From the NCBI GenBank assembly GCA_014529385.2, contig CM043971.1, positions 27,288,769 to 27,352,768 of the forward strand: 64,000 nucleotides of DNA. The letters run 5' to 3'. This document shows, piece by piece, positions 47,296 to 57,900 of this stretch. The DNA comes from Adiantum capillus-veneris. Lineage: Eukaryota; Streptophyta; Polypodiopsida; Polypodiales; Pteridaceae. The notes below the pieces were generated by a model that ran no database searches, was not told the origin of the DNA, and worked only from the letters and a program-made list of their open reading frames with translations. The number at the start of each line of letters is the position of its first letter. Position 1 is the stretch's first letter. The position numbers were made by a program, and so were the translations under genes.

Positions 47296-48742
47296 TTAGC
47301 TGTTGAACCAGAGGGAGAGATCACATGTATACGAGAGGAGAGAGAGATGACACCATCATGGACAAGCCCCAAAGTGTGTCTACTGATCACACAAGATGCG
47401 TTTATATAGAGGGGACCAGGGTGCTATATATAGAGATATTATATATAGCTCAACACCCTAATCAAATGAAGGTCCCTAGCTGTGGATGAAAAAACCCTTG
47501 GGGACTCAAGGGAAAGACCAACAGCTCTATATATACCCACCGTTATATTAAAATATTTTAAATATACATTTACAATGTTCAAAGGAGCTACATCACTCCT
47601 GTTTTACAATGTGCCCTTTCAAGGGTCTTTAACAACCCTATATACAATTGAATTGATGCAAATTCTTTAATATCTTTGAAAAACCTACAATATCTTTGTG
47701 TAGCTTGAATATCGTCAAGCCTCTATACACACTACTTGATGTGACTTTCATCCTGTAACCAATATCATTTCAAGAAACATATCGAGACATGAAGGCTAGA
47801 AATAACCACATCACATTGTCCTTAGAGACGGTTCGCGAGGCCGTTCTAGAGACGACATAGAAACAAATGTAACAACGATGCAATCACATATGAAGATGAC
47901 ATAGAAACAAATGTAATGACGATGCAATCACATATGCAAACGACATAGAAATAAACATAATATCAATGTAGTCACATGTGCAAACATATATACAAAGCCG
48001 GAATATAAAAACACGATGGGGCCCCTTAGATTATTTGTATGCTTGCAAGCAAAGAAAATACGGTTGACGAGATGATAAGACTGACGAGATGATAGATTTT
48101 CAGTGGCTGACAAGAAGATAGTGTTTCAGTAGCCAGACGAGACGATAGATGTTCAACTATGCCGATGCATCAGCATCAATCTTTTAATCTCTTACGAGAC
48201 AACAAAACTTCAATGTAGCCATAACATTAGTCATATTGCCATGTCAAAAGGCTTCATGCTAGCCATAACACACGGCTTTGACGAGACGAGAAGAAATCCT
48301 TTTATCCATAAGAGAGGGTTTTGACGATATAATTTGAATTTTGTTTCCATACCGTAAACATGGCATCGGACGTACTTATGCATACCATTAACAATGCATA
48401 GCCATGATCTTGAGATGTATTTCATCTACATCAAAGAAAAATAGATGAAAGATCAATATCAAGAACATTAGTAAAAGGTTGGAACTTGGAAGAAAATACG
48501 CTGCCAAAAATAGACTCACATATGTAGCCACGAATGTATACACCCAAAATAGGTTGTTAAAGACGTAGTGTGGCCAAGAATAGAGAACCTCAAGCTAATT
48601 TTATCAGGAACACTACAAACTAGTAATCGATGCACACTTTCAAAGAAAGTCTGCAACGGCCTGAGAAGAAATCCTCGGCTCACACGACCTACCCGCAACA
48701 CACAACCATGCTTCTGTTTCTCACTATACTTCTCAGCTTGCG

Positions 48743-48890
48743 TCACCCGACGATGTCTTCTGTGATATTCCCCCTGAACTCAAGCAGAGCCCTTGCGGCA
48801 TCACCCACGAAGAGGCCTAACAGCGAGCCTAGCGCGTGGCCTCTGGACACCTTGCAAAGACTGGTCATATTAATAAGCCCATCTGGAAGT
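48743..48890 (-). pseudogene. fragment resembling ADP-ribosylglycohydrolase (DraG-like) N-terminus
   Basis: The minus frame reads ALGSLLGLFVGDAARALLEF, then RGNITEDIVG and a stop. This is close to the N-terminal motif of ADP-ribosylglycohydrolases (G-LLGLAVGDALGAPLEF...IT), which remove ADP-ribose from proteins. A possible splice acceptor, TATTTTCAG, precedes it at about 48900. Only about 45 codons are covered and the metal-binding T-D-D motif is not seen. The same strand as E4 and the relatively GC-rich surroundings (48500-49440) suggest a host fragment captured by E4. Short, so a chance match is possible. Confidence 0.4.
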
Positions 48891-49179
48891 CTGAAAATAT
48901 ACCACTTGACAAAGAGGTACAAAGCATTAGAATGTTGCATAAGCACTAGGGCTGCAGACCCAAAACATAATGGTGCATGCACCACTATGGCAGCGCAAAA
49001 AATAAACAAGCTGAGACAGCGCCATTCTGGAAAAGTTGGCAAATCCCAAGATGCTTATATAAATATGGAAGCGCTTTCTGAAGCGAATAGGCTAGGTTTG
49101 TATTGAAGGGGACGAGAAAGAATCTGCATACGCTGATAATGAGAGAATGAATCCGGGTCTGCATGCGTCTCAATCGCCA

Positions 49180-49750
49180 CTAGAACTGGTCCCCGCCTGC
49201 ACGAAGCCACTGGTGCGCATTATTTTAATGTTTGTGCTGCCACTAATTAGCAGACCCTTGCCGCTGCTCATCATTAAAATATCACCACAATTAAAAAGCA
49301 CTTAACAGCTATACTTAGCGCAAAGACTAATAAAGTGATTCTAGCCACGGCAAGGCAGCGGTGGGACAAGCGAGAGGAGCACCCACTGCGTGCTTCCTCT
49401 CCTTGAAGGTAGCCCTGTACCGACTGTTGTCTGCTTTATTTAGTCGTGCTCGTAAAGCTGAAGAGAGAAAAGAAGCCTTTTGCTCTTAGAGATTTTATGA
49501 GAGCTCAAACCAATCAGTAGACAAATGAAGCCCAATGCACGCGAACCTGATCTTGAGGGCACATTCGTTTGAAGGTCAGAGAAATCTAACACATTCTTTT
49601 GAAGGTCAAAGAAATCTATGATATTGTATTGGTAATAATAGCGAGCAATTAATTCCAAGAACGCTACTGTAACTGTAAAGTTAGGCAATAATTATAGGTG
49701 TTGATTAAAATAGGGAGGATATATATAGCCCACTAATTATAGATGCCTCT
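49180..49750. other. E4 interior without recognised gene
   Basis: More GC-rich than the window average up to about 49440, then AT-rich. It may be 5' flanking sequence of the captured fragment. Only short frames are present. The CT-rich end at 49747-49756 is the insertion site of the copia element. Confidence 0.4.
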
Positions 49751-49899
49751 CTCTCTTGTTGGAGCTATATATGGCTCACTCTACTCAACTTGGTCTCACC
49801 TATATATTTGTATCTTGTCCTCAATATGAATCAGTCTTTGGGAGCGTATATGGTGTGTCTCTTGTCTCGTCTCTCTCTCTTTCTCTCTACATCTAAACA

Positions 49900-49910
49900 T
49901 GGTATCAGAG
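49900..49910 (+). other. copia primer-binding site
   Basis: TGGTATCAGAG begins directly after the LTR. It is complementary to the 3' end of plant initiator tRNA-Met, the usual primer for plant copia elements. Confidence 0.85.
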
Positions 49911-50656
49911 TAGTAACGATCATGCACCGATTCAATTCATGGTGACAAAACAGTATGTGTATGCGATTTGCATGTAAGATTCAAAAATTGCTACAAATTT
50001 TATTTTTGAGCATTGATTCTTGTTAATTGTGGTTGTTTTGTGTTAAGAAGAATATGATTAGTGTTTTGTGTGACGTTTATTGCTAATTAATCTAATCGTT
50101 GATTACGTTTTCTTGTTGATGACACCCTGAACTTCATCTCAATTTTTCTTGCTGTTCTGCTCAAAATTTGGAGAAACGGGAAAATTTTCTTGCTGCACTT
50201 TTCATCCAAAACTTGTTTGTCTCCTCGAGCTCTTCGATTTGAGTTCTAGGTTTGCGTCAATCGGAGTTCGCAGCAGAAAGTTATGCTGTTTTTACTGCAA
50301 TTGAGCTTGACGCAGCTTTCTTCGTCCTACTTCTTCGTGAAGCGTCCGCGATCGTTTTTATTATTTTGGCGTTAGCTTTTTCGAGAAGATTTAGCTTTTT
50401 GCTATTCATATTGTGGCCGTCAATCTTGCGTCTCACGCCACTCTATTTTGAGGACTCTTTTATTATTAACGTCTCCTTTACCCTACCGTTTTTGGGTGAC
50501 GTCTCTCAAATCTTTGGAAGTTCCTTGAGCATCCTTCTTACGTTTATCGTTGACAGAACGCAATCCTCATATCTCTCTCATTCTCAATTGCGGACTTCAC
50601 CATATATGGTGTGCAAATTCTACGATCTTATCTTATACGTCTTCTCGCAACAAGAT

Positions 50657-51814
50657 ATGGCTATGAATATTCTCGTCAAAGGCTTTCCTTCTGGCCAGCG
50701 TTCTGTTCCTCCTTTCCAAGGTCAAGGTTTTCCAGGCTGGAAAGCAAAGATGTTGTTAATTCTTGAAGGCGATGAACTCTCCAATGTTGTTCTTGGAAAT
50801 CGTGTTTGTCCGCCTCAGCCTGTTGATACGGATAATGATAACGTGCTTATCACTGAAGGACCTATATTTGAAGATTGGAATGTTGCCTATACGGATTGGC
50901 AACGACGTGATAAAGCAGCTCGTCGGTATATTCTTTCTGCTCTTACTGATTCCCTTTTGCTTGATATGTACGAACTGCCTACTTCCCATGACATATGGAA
51001 GTACCTTATTGCAAACTTTCAGAAGAAATCTGTCACAGAAATACTTTATTTGAGAGGGTTGCTTAACAAGTTACAATATGAAGTTGGTACTGCCATGACG
51101 GGACATATTGAATCTTTCAAATCTATTATTAATCAACTTGCTGCTGCCGGTGATCCTGTTCCACAAAAGCAACTGATTACACTTCTCCTTGATACGGTGA
51201 AGGACTCTTCTTATGATAACATTATTACTATTCTCTCTAATAAAGATGGTCTTGATTTCGACCAAGCCTGCATGTCTTTAATTGAATACTCTCAACGTCA
51301 AGAACGTCGTGATGCTAGTCATGAAACAGCTATGATTTCACACGAGGAGACTGAGTCACAATAGATGGAACGGGCTTTTTATGCTCGAAGGCGTCCATTT
51401 CAACGAGGAAACCGCAGAGGTGGCCGTCGCGCTAATATTTTCTCTCGTCTCAAATTTCCTAATAAGCAATGTTCTTACTGCAACAGAAATGGCCATACTG
51501 AAGATGATTGTTGGGCACGTCAATATGATGAAGAACACAATATTACCACAAAACAACCACGTTTATCTAGAGACTCTTCTTCTTCTTCTTGTGAATATTG
51601 TGGACGATATGATCATCCCACTCATATGTGCTATAAGCGTCGATTCGACACAGATCGGAATAGAGCATATGCTACTGAACATCGAAACAACATTGTACCA
51701 GAAACAAGCTGCGTCCTATGTTCAGTTGCTCCAGACAGAATACTTCATGTACGCGATGGATCACTTTTTATTGTCGATTCTGGTGCTACAGGAAATATGA
51801 CATATCAGTCTAAG
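50657..51814 (+). pseudogene. copia gag and protease
   Basis: Gag packages RNA and protease cleaves the polyprotein. The chosen start is ATG 50657 (MAMNILVKGFPSGQ), because the frame upstream to 50252 is hydrophobic and unlike gag. The UBN2-type gag domain follows, with KYLIANFQKKSVTEILYLRG. A TAG at 51362 is followed in frame by two CCHC knuckles, CSYCNRNGHTEDDC and CEYCGRYDHPTHMC, and the protease active site VDSGATGNMT (51775-51804). A TGA at 51815 interrupts the frame again. Apart from the stops the region is well preserved. Confidence 0.85.
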
Positions 51815-51817
51815 TGA

Positions 51818-53275
51818 CTCCATAACTATCATCCACTGCCAGTTCAACGTGTTGTTTATCTTGCTCATGATACTACTTGTCAAGTAAAGGGTATTGGAGA
51901 CTTATATCTTGGTACCTTATCTTCTTCCACTCGAATTTTGCGAGGAGTATTACATGTACCAGATCTTCAACGTAATCTTCTTTCAGTTGCTAGACTTGTT
52001 GATCTTGGTCTGTTTGTTGGATTTTATCATACCAAATGCCGAATTGACAAAGATGGACAAACTATAGCCACTGCTCCTCGAAATGGTAATTTGTTTGAAC
52101 TCTCTCTCAACGATGCTGTAGCAAATGTTGTCACTGCTCCAGGTGATCATGATTGCAAAGTATGGCATCACCGTTTTGTTCATGCTGATTTCTCAAAACT
52201 CCTTGATCTTCAACGTCGCGATCTTGTTCATGGCATGGATCTTAAAGCCCATCCTCATATGGGAATTTGTGAATTTTGTGCTCTTGGGAAACACAATCGC
52301 AAACCCTTTCCTCTTGTTCATACTGATATATGTGGACCTCTACCTTCTTCGAGATCACAATATCGCTACTTCATTACTTTCATTGATGATTTCTCAAGGT
52401 ATACGACTGTATTTCTACTTAGACAAAAATCTGAAGCCTTATCTGTTTTCAAACAATTCCACAAGGCTGCGGAACTTCAAACTGGTCGTCGCCTTAAGAA
52501 GCTTCGTAGTGACAATGGAGGCGAATATGTTTCTCGAGAGTTTGTGAGTTACTGTGCTGACATTGGAATTCATCATGAACACACTATTCCATATTCGCCT
52601 CAACAGAACGGTGTTGCTGAACGAAAGAATCGCACTATTCTGAATGCTGTAAGATGTATGCTGATTCATTCTGGCTTATCTCGTGTTTTTTGGGCTGAAG
52701 CTACTTTGACAGCAGTATTTATTCAGAATCATCTTCCTACTACTGCACCCTCTGGTAAGATACCCATCACAGCATGGACAGGTGACATTCCTTCTGTATC
52801 TCATTTTCGAACCTTTGGATGTATTGCTTATATTCATGTTCCCAAAGAAACACGAACAAAGCTTGATGCTCCTGGTCTTAAAGTTATTTTTATTGGATAT
52901 TCTGACACTTCCAAAGGCTACAAATTCTATGACCCTTCCTCCAAGAAAGTAATTGTGAATCGTGATGCTACTTTTAACGAACAGCTTATGGGAGGCTCAT
53001 GGTCCATGGATGATTCTGATGATACTAAATCATTGCTTCAAGCTTTTCCATTTCTTTCAGAAGATGAAACTCTTCCTATAGAGCAACTTTCCTCTTCACA
53101 ACCATCCATTCCGAATGTCGCCAATGATGATATTGATATTTTTGTTGATCTGCCTATTGATTTTGAACATGGCTCATGTCATGTTTATGATGACGATATT
53201 GCTAATAATGCTTTTTCTACTTCCGAAGATCCAGTTACTTATGATGAAGCTATCTCTTCACCACAAAAGGATCAA
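51818..53275 (+). pseudogene. copia integrase
   Basis: Integrase would join the cDNA ends to genomic DNA. The frame stays open from after TGA 51815 to TGA 53276. The N-terminal HHCC zinc module is visible as HHRFVHADFSKLL and CEFCALGKH (about 52168-52290). The core has D in HTDICGPL, D in RSDNGGEY and E in NGVAERKNRT, so all three catalytic acids are present. Then come the conserved FGCIAYIHVPKE and FIGYSDTSKGYKFYDP. The acidic linker before RT ends at the stop. Confidence 0.9.
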
Positions 53276-53278
53276 TGA

Positions 53279-54808
53279 CAAGAGGCTATGGAAGCAGAGT
53301 ACGATTCTCTTATCTCTAAAGGTACATGGATATTAACTGAATTACCTCCTGGTCGTACATCTATTAAATGTAAGTGGGTGTATAAGACAAAAGTAAAAGC
53401 AGATGGATCTTTTGACAAGTTCAAGGCGAGTTTAGTTGCAAAAGGTTATTCCCAAGTAGCTGGTGTTGATTATCAAGCGACTTTTTCACCAGTTGTTCGC
53501 ATTACAAGTTTTCGAGTTTTATTGGCATTTGCTGTTCAATTTGATTTAGAAGCTCATCAAATAGATGTGCGAACTGCTTTTCTTAATGGTGACTTGGAAG
53601 AGGAAATTTATATGGAACAACTAGAAGGGTTTGTTATTCCAGGTAAAGAAGACCTTGTTGCTCAACTCCATAAGGCACTATATGGTCTCAAACAAGCTTC
53701 GCGAGCTTGGTATACAAAATTTGATCTTTTTCTCACCTCTAAAGGATTCATCTCTTGCTCGTCAGACCCCAACTTATACATAAAACGCCAAGGTAGCAGT
53801 TTTGTGATTCTTGCTCTTTATGTGGATGATACCATCCTTGTTTCCAATGATTTGGGATTTCTTCAGCAAGTGAAAAAGTTATTGTCTTCTGCATTTGATA
53901 TGGTGGATCTTGGAGAGATTCACTCGTTTCTTGGCATTCAAATCCAACGGAACCGTACAAAAGGTATTTTATTCCTTCGACAGTCAAAGTTTATTGCAGA
54001 TACTATTCAAAAATTTGGTATGGAATCTACACATTCAGTCAACACACCTTGTCTTGCAAGCTCTACGAAGAACACTTCTGACAATGGCGGTCAACTTGTC
54101 ACAAATCAACCTTATGCTAGCTTGATTGGATGTCTTCAGTTTGTTGGCATGAACACTCGTCCTAATATTCTGTTTGCTGCTAATTATCTTGGACAACATC
54201 TTGCATGTCCTTCTCTTAAGCATTGGTTTGCTGCAAAGAGTGTGTTGAAATACTTGAAAGGCACTACAGATTTTGGTTTAGTCTATGGACGACAACTCAC
54301 ATCGGATTCTATGCAATCTCTTTCTCTTTTGGGTTACACAGATGCAGACTGGGCAAGCTCACATTTATCTATGCGATCTACTAGTGGAAATTGCTTCTTT
54401 ATAAATGGTTGTCTTGTTTCTTGGACTAGCAAGAAACAACGTTGTGTTGCAGTTTCTACGACTGAGTCAGAATATGTTGCGGCATCACTTGCAGCTCGTG
54501 AGTTGATTTGGCTTTGACAAATGCTGGTTGATATTGGTCACTCTCCTCTTTCTAGCACACCCTTGCGGTGTGACAAACAAAGTGCTATTAGTCTTGCAAA
54601 AGACTATGTTCAACATAATAAGTCAAAGCACATTGCTGTCCATTATCATTATGTCAGGTATGAAGTATGCAAAGGAATCATTATGGTTGAACACTGTCCA
54701 AGTGATGAGATGATTGCAGACATTTTGACCAAAGGCCTCAACGAGTCACGTTTCATCCTCTTGCGCTCGGAGCTTGGAGTTGCTTCGACCTCACTCTTTC
54801 TAAATTAG
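53279..54808 (+). pseudogene. copia reverse transcriptase and RNase H
   Basis: RT begins just after TGA 53276 (EAMEAEYDSLISKGTW) and shows KCKWVYKTKVKADGS, DVRTAFLNGDLEEEIYMEQ, LYGLKQASRAWY and the catalytic YVDDTILVSND (about 53818). RNase H follows with GYTDADWASSHLSMRSTSG and TTESEYVAAS, containing catalytic acids. A TGA at 54515 interrupts it; the frame resumes and ends naturally at TAG 54806 with DKQSAISLAKD and DILTKGL. Motifs are complete, so few changes separate this copy from a coding one. Activity is not expected as it stands. Confidence 0.9.
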
Positions 54809-54982
54809 CTTCTTTGCTATTGTAATAGCTTTGTACATATGACATTGTAATCTTTTAGGTACCATGCACTATGCACACTCCACATTTGCACATTGTGATC
54901 TCTAAGTCACTTAAATATTTGTACATAGATGCACAATTCACTTTCACATCATCATCGCTGGTTCATATTTTCACATTGTATA

Positions 54983-55056
54983 GGGGCTTGGGTTTTTCCC
55001 TTGAACTCCCCAAGGGTTTTTTCATCCAAAGCTAGAGACCTTTGTTTGAGTGGGGG
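54983..55056 (+). promoter_or_regulatory. conserved hairpin block and polypurine tract of copia
   Basis: The order is CCCTTGAACTCCCCAAGGG, TTTTTTCATCC, a spacer with TAGAGACC, then TTTGAGTGGGGG next to the LTR. The inverted repeat CCCTTG/CAAGGG and T-run match the blocks beside the 3' LTRs of E2-E5. The purine tract should prime plus-strand DNA. The role of the hairpin is unknown. Confidence 0.65.
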
Positions 55057-55197
55057 TGTTGGAGCTATATATGGCTCACTCTACTCAACTTGGTCTCACC
55101 TATATATTTGTATCTTGTCCACAATATGAATCAGTCTTTGGGAGCGTATATGGTGTGTCTCTTGTCTGGTCTCTCTCTCTTTCTCTCTACATCTCAA

Positions 55198-55199
<2 letters not shown>

Positions 55200-55281
<82 letters not shown>
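55200..55281. repeat. CT microsatellite at the copia insertion site
   Basis: A pure CT run of about 82 bp directly follows the copia 3' LTR. A short CT run precedes the 5' LTR at 49747-49756, so the element landed in a CT repeat of E4. The long frames on both strands are artefacts. Confidence 0.9.
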
Positions 55282-55286
<5 letters not shown>

Positions 55287-55679
55287 TCTTCTTCCAGGTG
55301 TTAATGCTTGCAGAGCTGCTTCTCTCTCTTCGCCTCCTATATTCAACAATTCTCTCTTCTCGCATGCATACACTAACCTGCATGTGTTCATGTTTACAGA
55401 GCTACCTCTCTCTCTTCCACTGTGATATTCAGTAGTTCTCTCTACCTCGCGTGCATACAGTAACCTCGCGTGCATCTAGTAACCTTTGCAAAGCTGCCTC
55501 TCTCTCTTTCGCTTCTATAATGAAAGCTTCCTTAGTGCGGGTGCCATAACATCGTGCAACCATCCATGATAACAAGCAAGTTAACAAGAAAACCTCATAT
55601 TGCGAAGAAATTTATTCTCATGAACAGAAGAAAGATCAAATCTACTTAGCTATATTGAGAATTGTGCGCTCTGATACCA
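55282..55679. repeat. E4 leader with CT-rich tandem units
   Basis: Roughly 80-100-bp units repeat three times, each with GCAGAGCTGC or CAAAGCTGCC and CTCTCTCTCTTC, then GCATGCATACACTAACC or a variant. It ends at the PBS beside the 5' LTR of E4. No gene is seen. Confidence 0.5.
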
Positions 55680-55839
55680 TGTTGAACCGGAGGGAGAGAG
55701 CACATGTAGACGAGAGGAGAGAGAGATGACACCATCATGTACAAGCCCCAATGTGTGTCTACTGATCACAGGAGATGCGTTTATATAGAGGGGACCAGGG
55801 TGCTATATATAGAGATATTATATATAGCTCAACATTATC

Positions 55840-56299
55840 AAGTCCTTTCTCTTTCACAATGAGTAAGAACACCAAATCTATAAATGAGGTAATGTTCTAT
55901 TGAAGATGGATACGAGTCTTAAACTATTTGTACTCTAGACCCAAACCTCGTAGACATACTTTCACTTTATCATCATCATCAATTGTAACATCAATTTATG
56001 CAAGTGACTCACATATGTTCTTTATCTTCAATGAATAGTCGTTTTGATAGAAAGATTTTTTCTTCTGAACTATATTTAGCCCAGTCTTCAATTGTAGCTT
56101 CCTTGATTTTGTGTTGGTCACATCCACAATGATAGTAAGGTGTCCCAAGCCTCCTTAGGGGTGTGAGAATCTTATTATATGTGCCCAATCATAGTGTCAT
56201 TTACACTCACAAAAAGCCAGCATCTCCAAAAAGAAGCACCACAATTGGAGATCATTTGATGATGGATCCCACAAATCCCTGCTTGCTCTTATAACATGT

Positions 56300-56364
<65 letters not shown>

Positions 56365-56698
56365 TTAGAAGTCCCGAGATCTTGAGGTCTTGCAAGCGCA
56401 CACACACACACATAGATGGAGGCAAACCATGTTCTTCTTCTTATTCTTCACTAACTCAAGATAAGAAGTCTACATAATAACAACATAATGGGAAACTAGT
56501 ACAACTGTCTTGGGTGAGTCGCTAGTGACTGAGGTGAGTGGATAAGTGTACCATCACTCCAATAGGTGGACCAACTTATTGTAATACAATTGTAGTATCA
56601 TTGGCAATGATATGTGTATCCACCAAGGTGCACGAATGATGATGACTGTCAGTAATAGTCATCTAGGAGGCATACATGTTGAGCTTGACATCTCAACA
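55840..56698 (-). repeat. R1 copy 2, proximal part (copia LTR and gag remnant)
   Basis: On the minus strand this begins TGTTGAGATGTCAAGC at 56698, matching the LTR at 1127. It carries a GA microsatellite (56305-56362) near the LTR end, a PBS-like TGTTATAAGAGC, and the UBN2-type gag remnant down to 55840. Stops break the gag as in copy 1. E4 separates it from 46045-47295. Confidence 0.65.
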
Positions 56699-56989
56699 TA
56701 TACACTACAAGAGGTACTTAATATTAGCGATGCTCGCAGTGTGACGCTCAAAAGTAAAAACCCACGGTTTTGCTATAGGCGTCGCTATGAGCGTCGCTAA
56801 ATTAAAGGTAACTTAGCGATGCTCATAGTGACGCCCATAGCGACGCCTATAGCGACGCTGACAGGGGTAAAAAAAATAACCGAGAGCATCTGAATTAAAC
56901 TCAAATCGCAGATCTGAGTTTTCGGCGCGCTCAAGCAAGCTAAGGAACCCGCGCTCTCCCTCTCCCTCTCTTTCTTCTCCACACACACA

Positions 56990-57044
56990 GACACACACAC
57001 ACTCACATAGGAGGATCATGTTCCCTTCCCCTCTTTCTCTCTCC

Positions 57045-57076
<32 letters not shown>

Positions 57077-57089
57077 TTGTGTTTTTGAA

Positions 57090-57121
<32 letters not shown>

Positions 57122-57265
57122 CACATGCATAACCAAAAAACACACACACACATGCATAAACAAATAATTCATACACACACATTGAGAGAGGAAAAGATAG
57201 AGAGAGAGAGAGACACACACACATAGAGAGAGAGAGAGAGAAGAAGAAGAAGAAGAAGAAGAAGA
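56990..57265. repeat. cluster of CA, GA and GAA microsatellites
   Basis: Alternating CA, GA and AAG runs. Open frames on the minus strand made of Ser/Leu/Cys/Val or Arg/Glu runs (up to 161 codons) are artefacts of these repeats. Confidence 0.85.
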
Positions 57266-57690
57266 AGAGAGTTTTAACGTCGTAGGAAACTGTCCCAAGA
57301 GACCTTAAAGATCTAGTCGACGAGGAGTTGAACTCAAGACCTGTTATTCAAGAGGGAAATGGCATAACCAAACTACCACACTTGGGTGATAGAAAGGTTA
57401 TACCATTTTCCTCCTTTTATTAGCGCACACACACACCGTAGAAGAAGACAATTTAATTTAACATCGTAGGAAACTATTCCAAGAGACCTTAAAGATCTAT
57501 ATGATGAGGAGTTGAACTGAATACCTATTATTCAAGAGGGAAATGGCATAACCAATCTACCACACTTTAGGTAATAGAAAGGTTATACCATTTTTCTCTT
57601 TTTATTGGCACACACACACACACCCACACACTCACACACACACACGAGAAGAAGAGAGTTTTAACGTGGTAGGAAACTATCCCAAGAGAC
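57265..57690 (-). repeat. tandem tRNA-derived SINE-like units, copy B
   Basis: Two units (57265-57430 and 57440-57620) plus a partial third match 15425-15860 in direct orientation. Unit 1 keeps GTGGTAGTTTGGTTATGCC and GTTCAACTC on the minus strand. CA runs separate units. A (CTT)n tail on the minus strand (57240-57268) follows the first unit's 3' end. Confidence 0.4.
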
Positions 57691-57900
57691 GTTAAAGATT
57701 AGGTTAGATGTAGACTTACGTTAGATTAGATTTAGGTTTATTTACGTTAGATTTAGATTTATGTTAAACTAGATTAGTTTTAGGTTTATTTTGAGTTTAA
57801 GATTAAATTAGATCTAGATTTATGTTCTATGGAGTAGCTTTTTTTAGATTTAGGTTAGATTTTAGTGCATGTCAATGAATGTGCACTTTGCATTAGGTAA

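Larger units (their letters stand above)
49757..55199 (+). mobile_element. structurally complete Ty1/copia retrotransposon with 143-bp LTRs
   Basis: The 5' LTR is 49757-49899 and the 3' LTR 55057-55199, each 143 bp (TGTTGG...CA) and differing at 3 positions. TCTCT flanks both sides (49752-49756 and 55200-55204), though the site is a CT microsatellite. The PBS TGGTATCAGAG abuts the 5' LTR at 49900, and the purine tract GAGTGGGGG ends at 55056. Gag, protease, integrase, RT and RNase H follow in copia order in a single frame from 50657 to 54808 with four in-frame stops and no frameshift. LTRs this short recall rice Tos17. Confidence 0.9.
47301..55834 (-). mobile_element. E4: non-autonomous short-LTR element carrying a gene-like fragment, split by copia
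   Basis: The 3' LTR is 47301-47455 and the 5' LTR 55680-55834, each 155 bp and differing at 7 positions. Flanks TTAGC (47296-47300) and TTATC (55835-55839) match at four of five bases, a plausible mutated target duplication. A PBS (TGGTATCAGAG) abuts the 5' LTR at 55679, and the conserved hairpin block is at 47456-47525. The interior, 47456-49756 and 55200-55679, encodes no retrotransposon protein. It contains a fragment resembling ADP-ribosylglycohydrolase and CT-rich tandem units. E4 sits within R1 copy 2. Confidence 0.8.
56703..57900 (+). mobile_element. CACTA terminus with subterminal repeats
   Basis: CACTACAAGAGGTACTTA begins at 56703. Subterminal motifs of TAGCGACGC and GTGACGCC type in both orientations lie at 56720-56865. 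Microsatellites and the SINE-like units follow, as in the CACTA element at 14367. The opposite end was not found. No transposase is present in this piece, so it is non-autonomous or truncated. Confidence 0.6.

Noticed and set aside
48630-49106. 158-codon plus-strand frame in E4
   Set aside because: It overlaps, antisense, the better supported ADP-ribosylglycohydrolase-like motif and has no recognisable domain.
51362-54517. The four copia stops as programmed readthrough or RNA editing (U-to-C)
   Set aside because: Four separate stops of two kinds within conserved domains are better explained by mutation; U-to-C editing is known from plant organelles and not from nuclear transposons.
55042-55475. 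Open frames of Ser-Leu or Arg-Glu repeats
   Set aside because: Artefacts of the CT/GA microsatellite next to the copia 3' LTR.
56813-57298. 161-codon minus-strand frame with hydrophobic Cys/Val/Ser/Leu runs resembling membrane segments
   Set aside because: It is translated from CA, GA and AAG microsatellites inside a CACTA element and lacks any non-repetitive domain.
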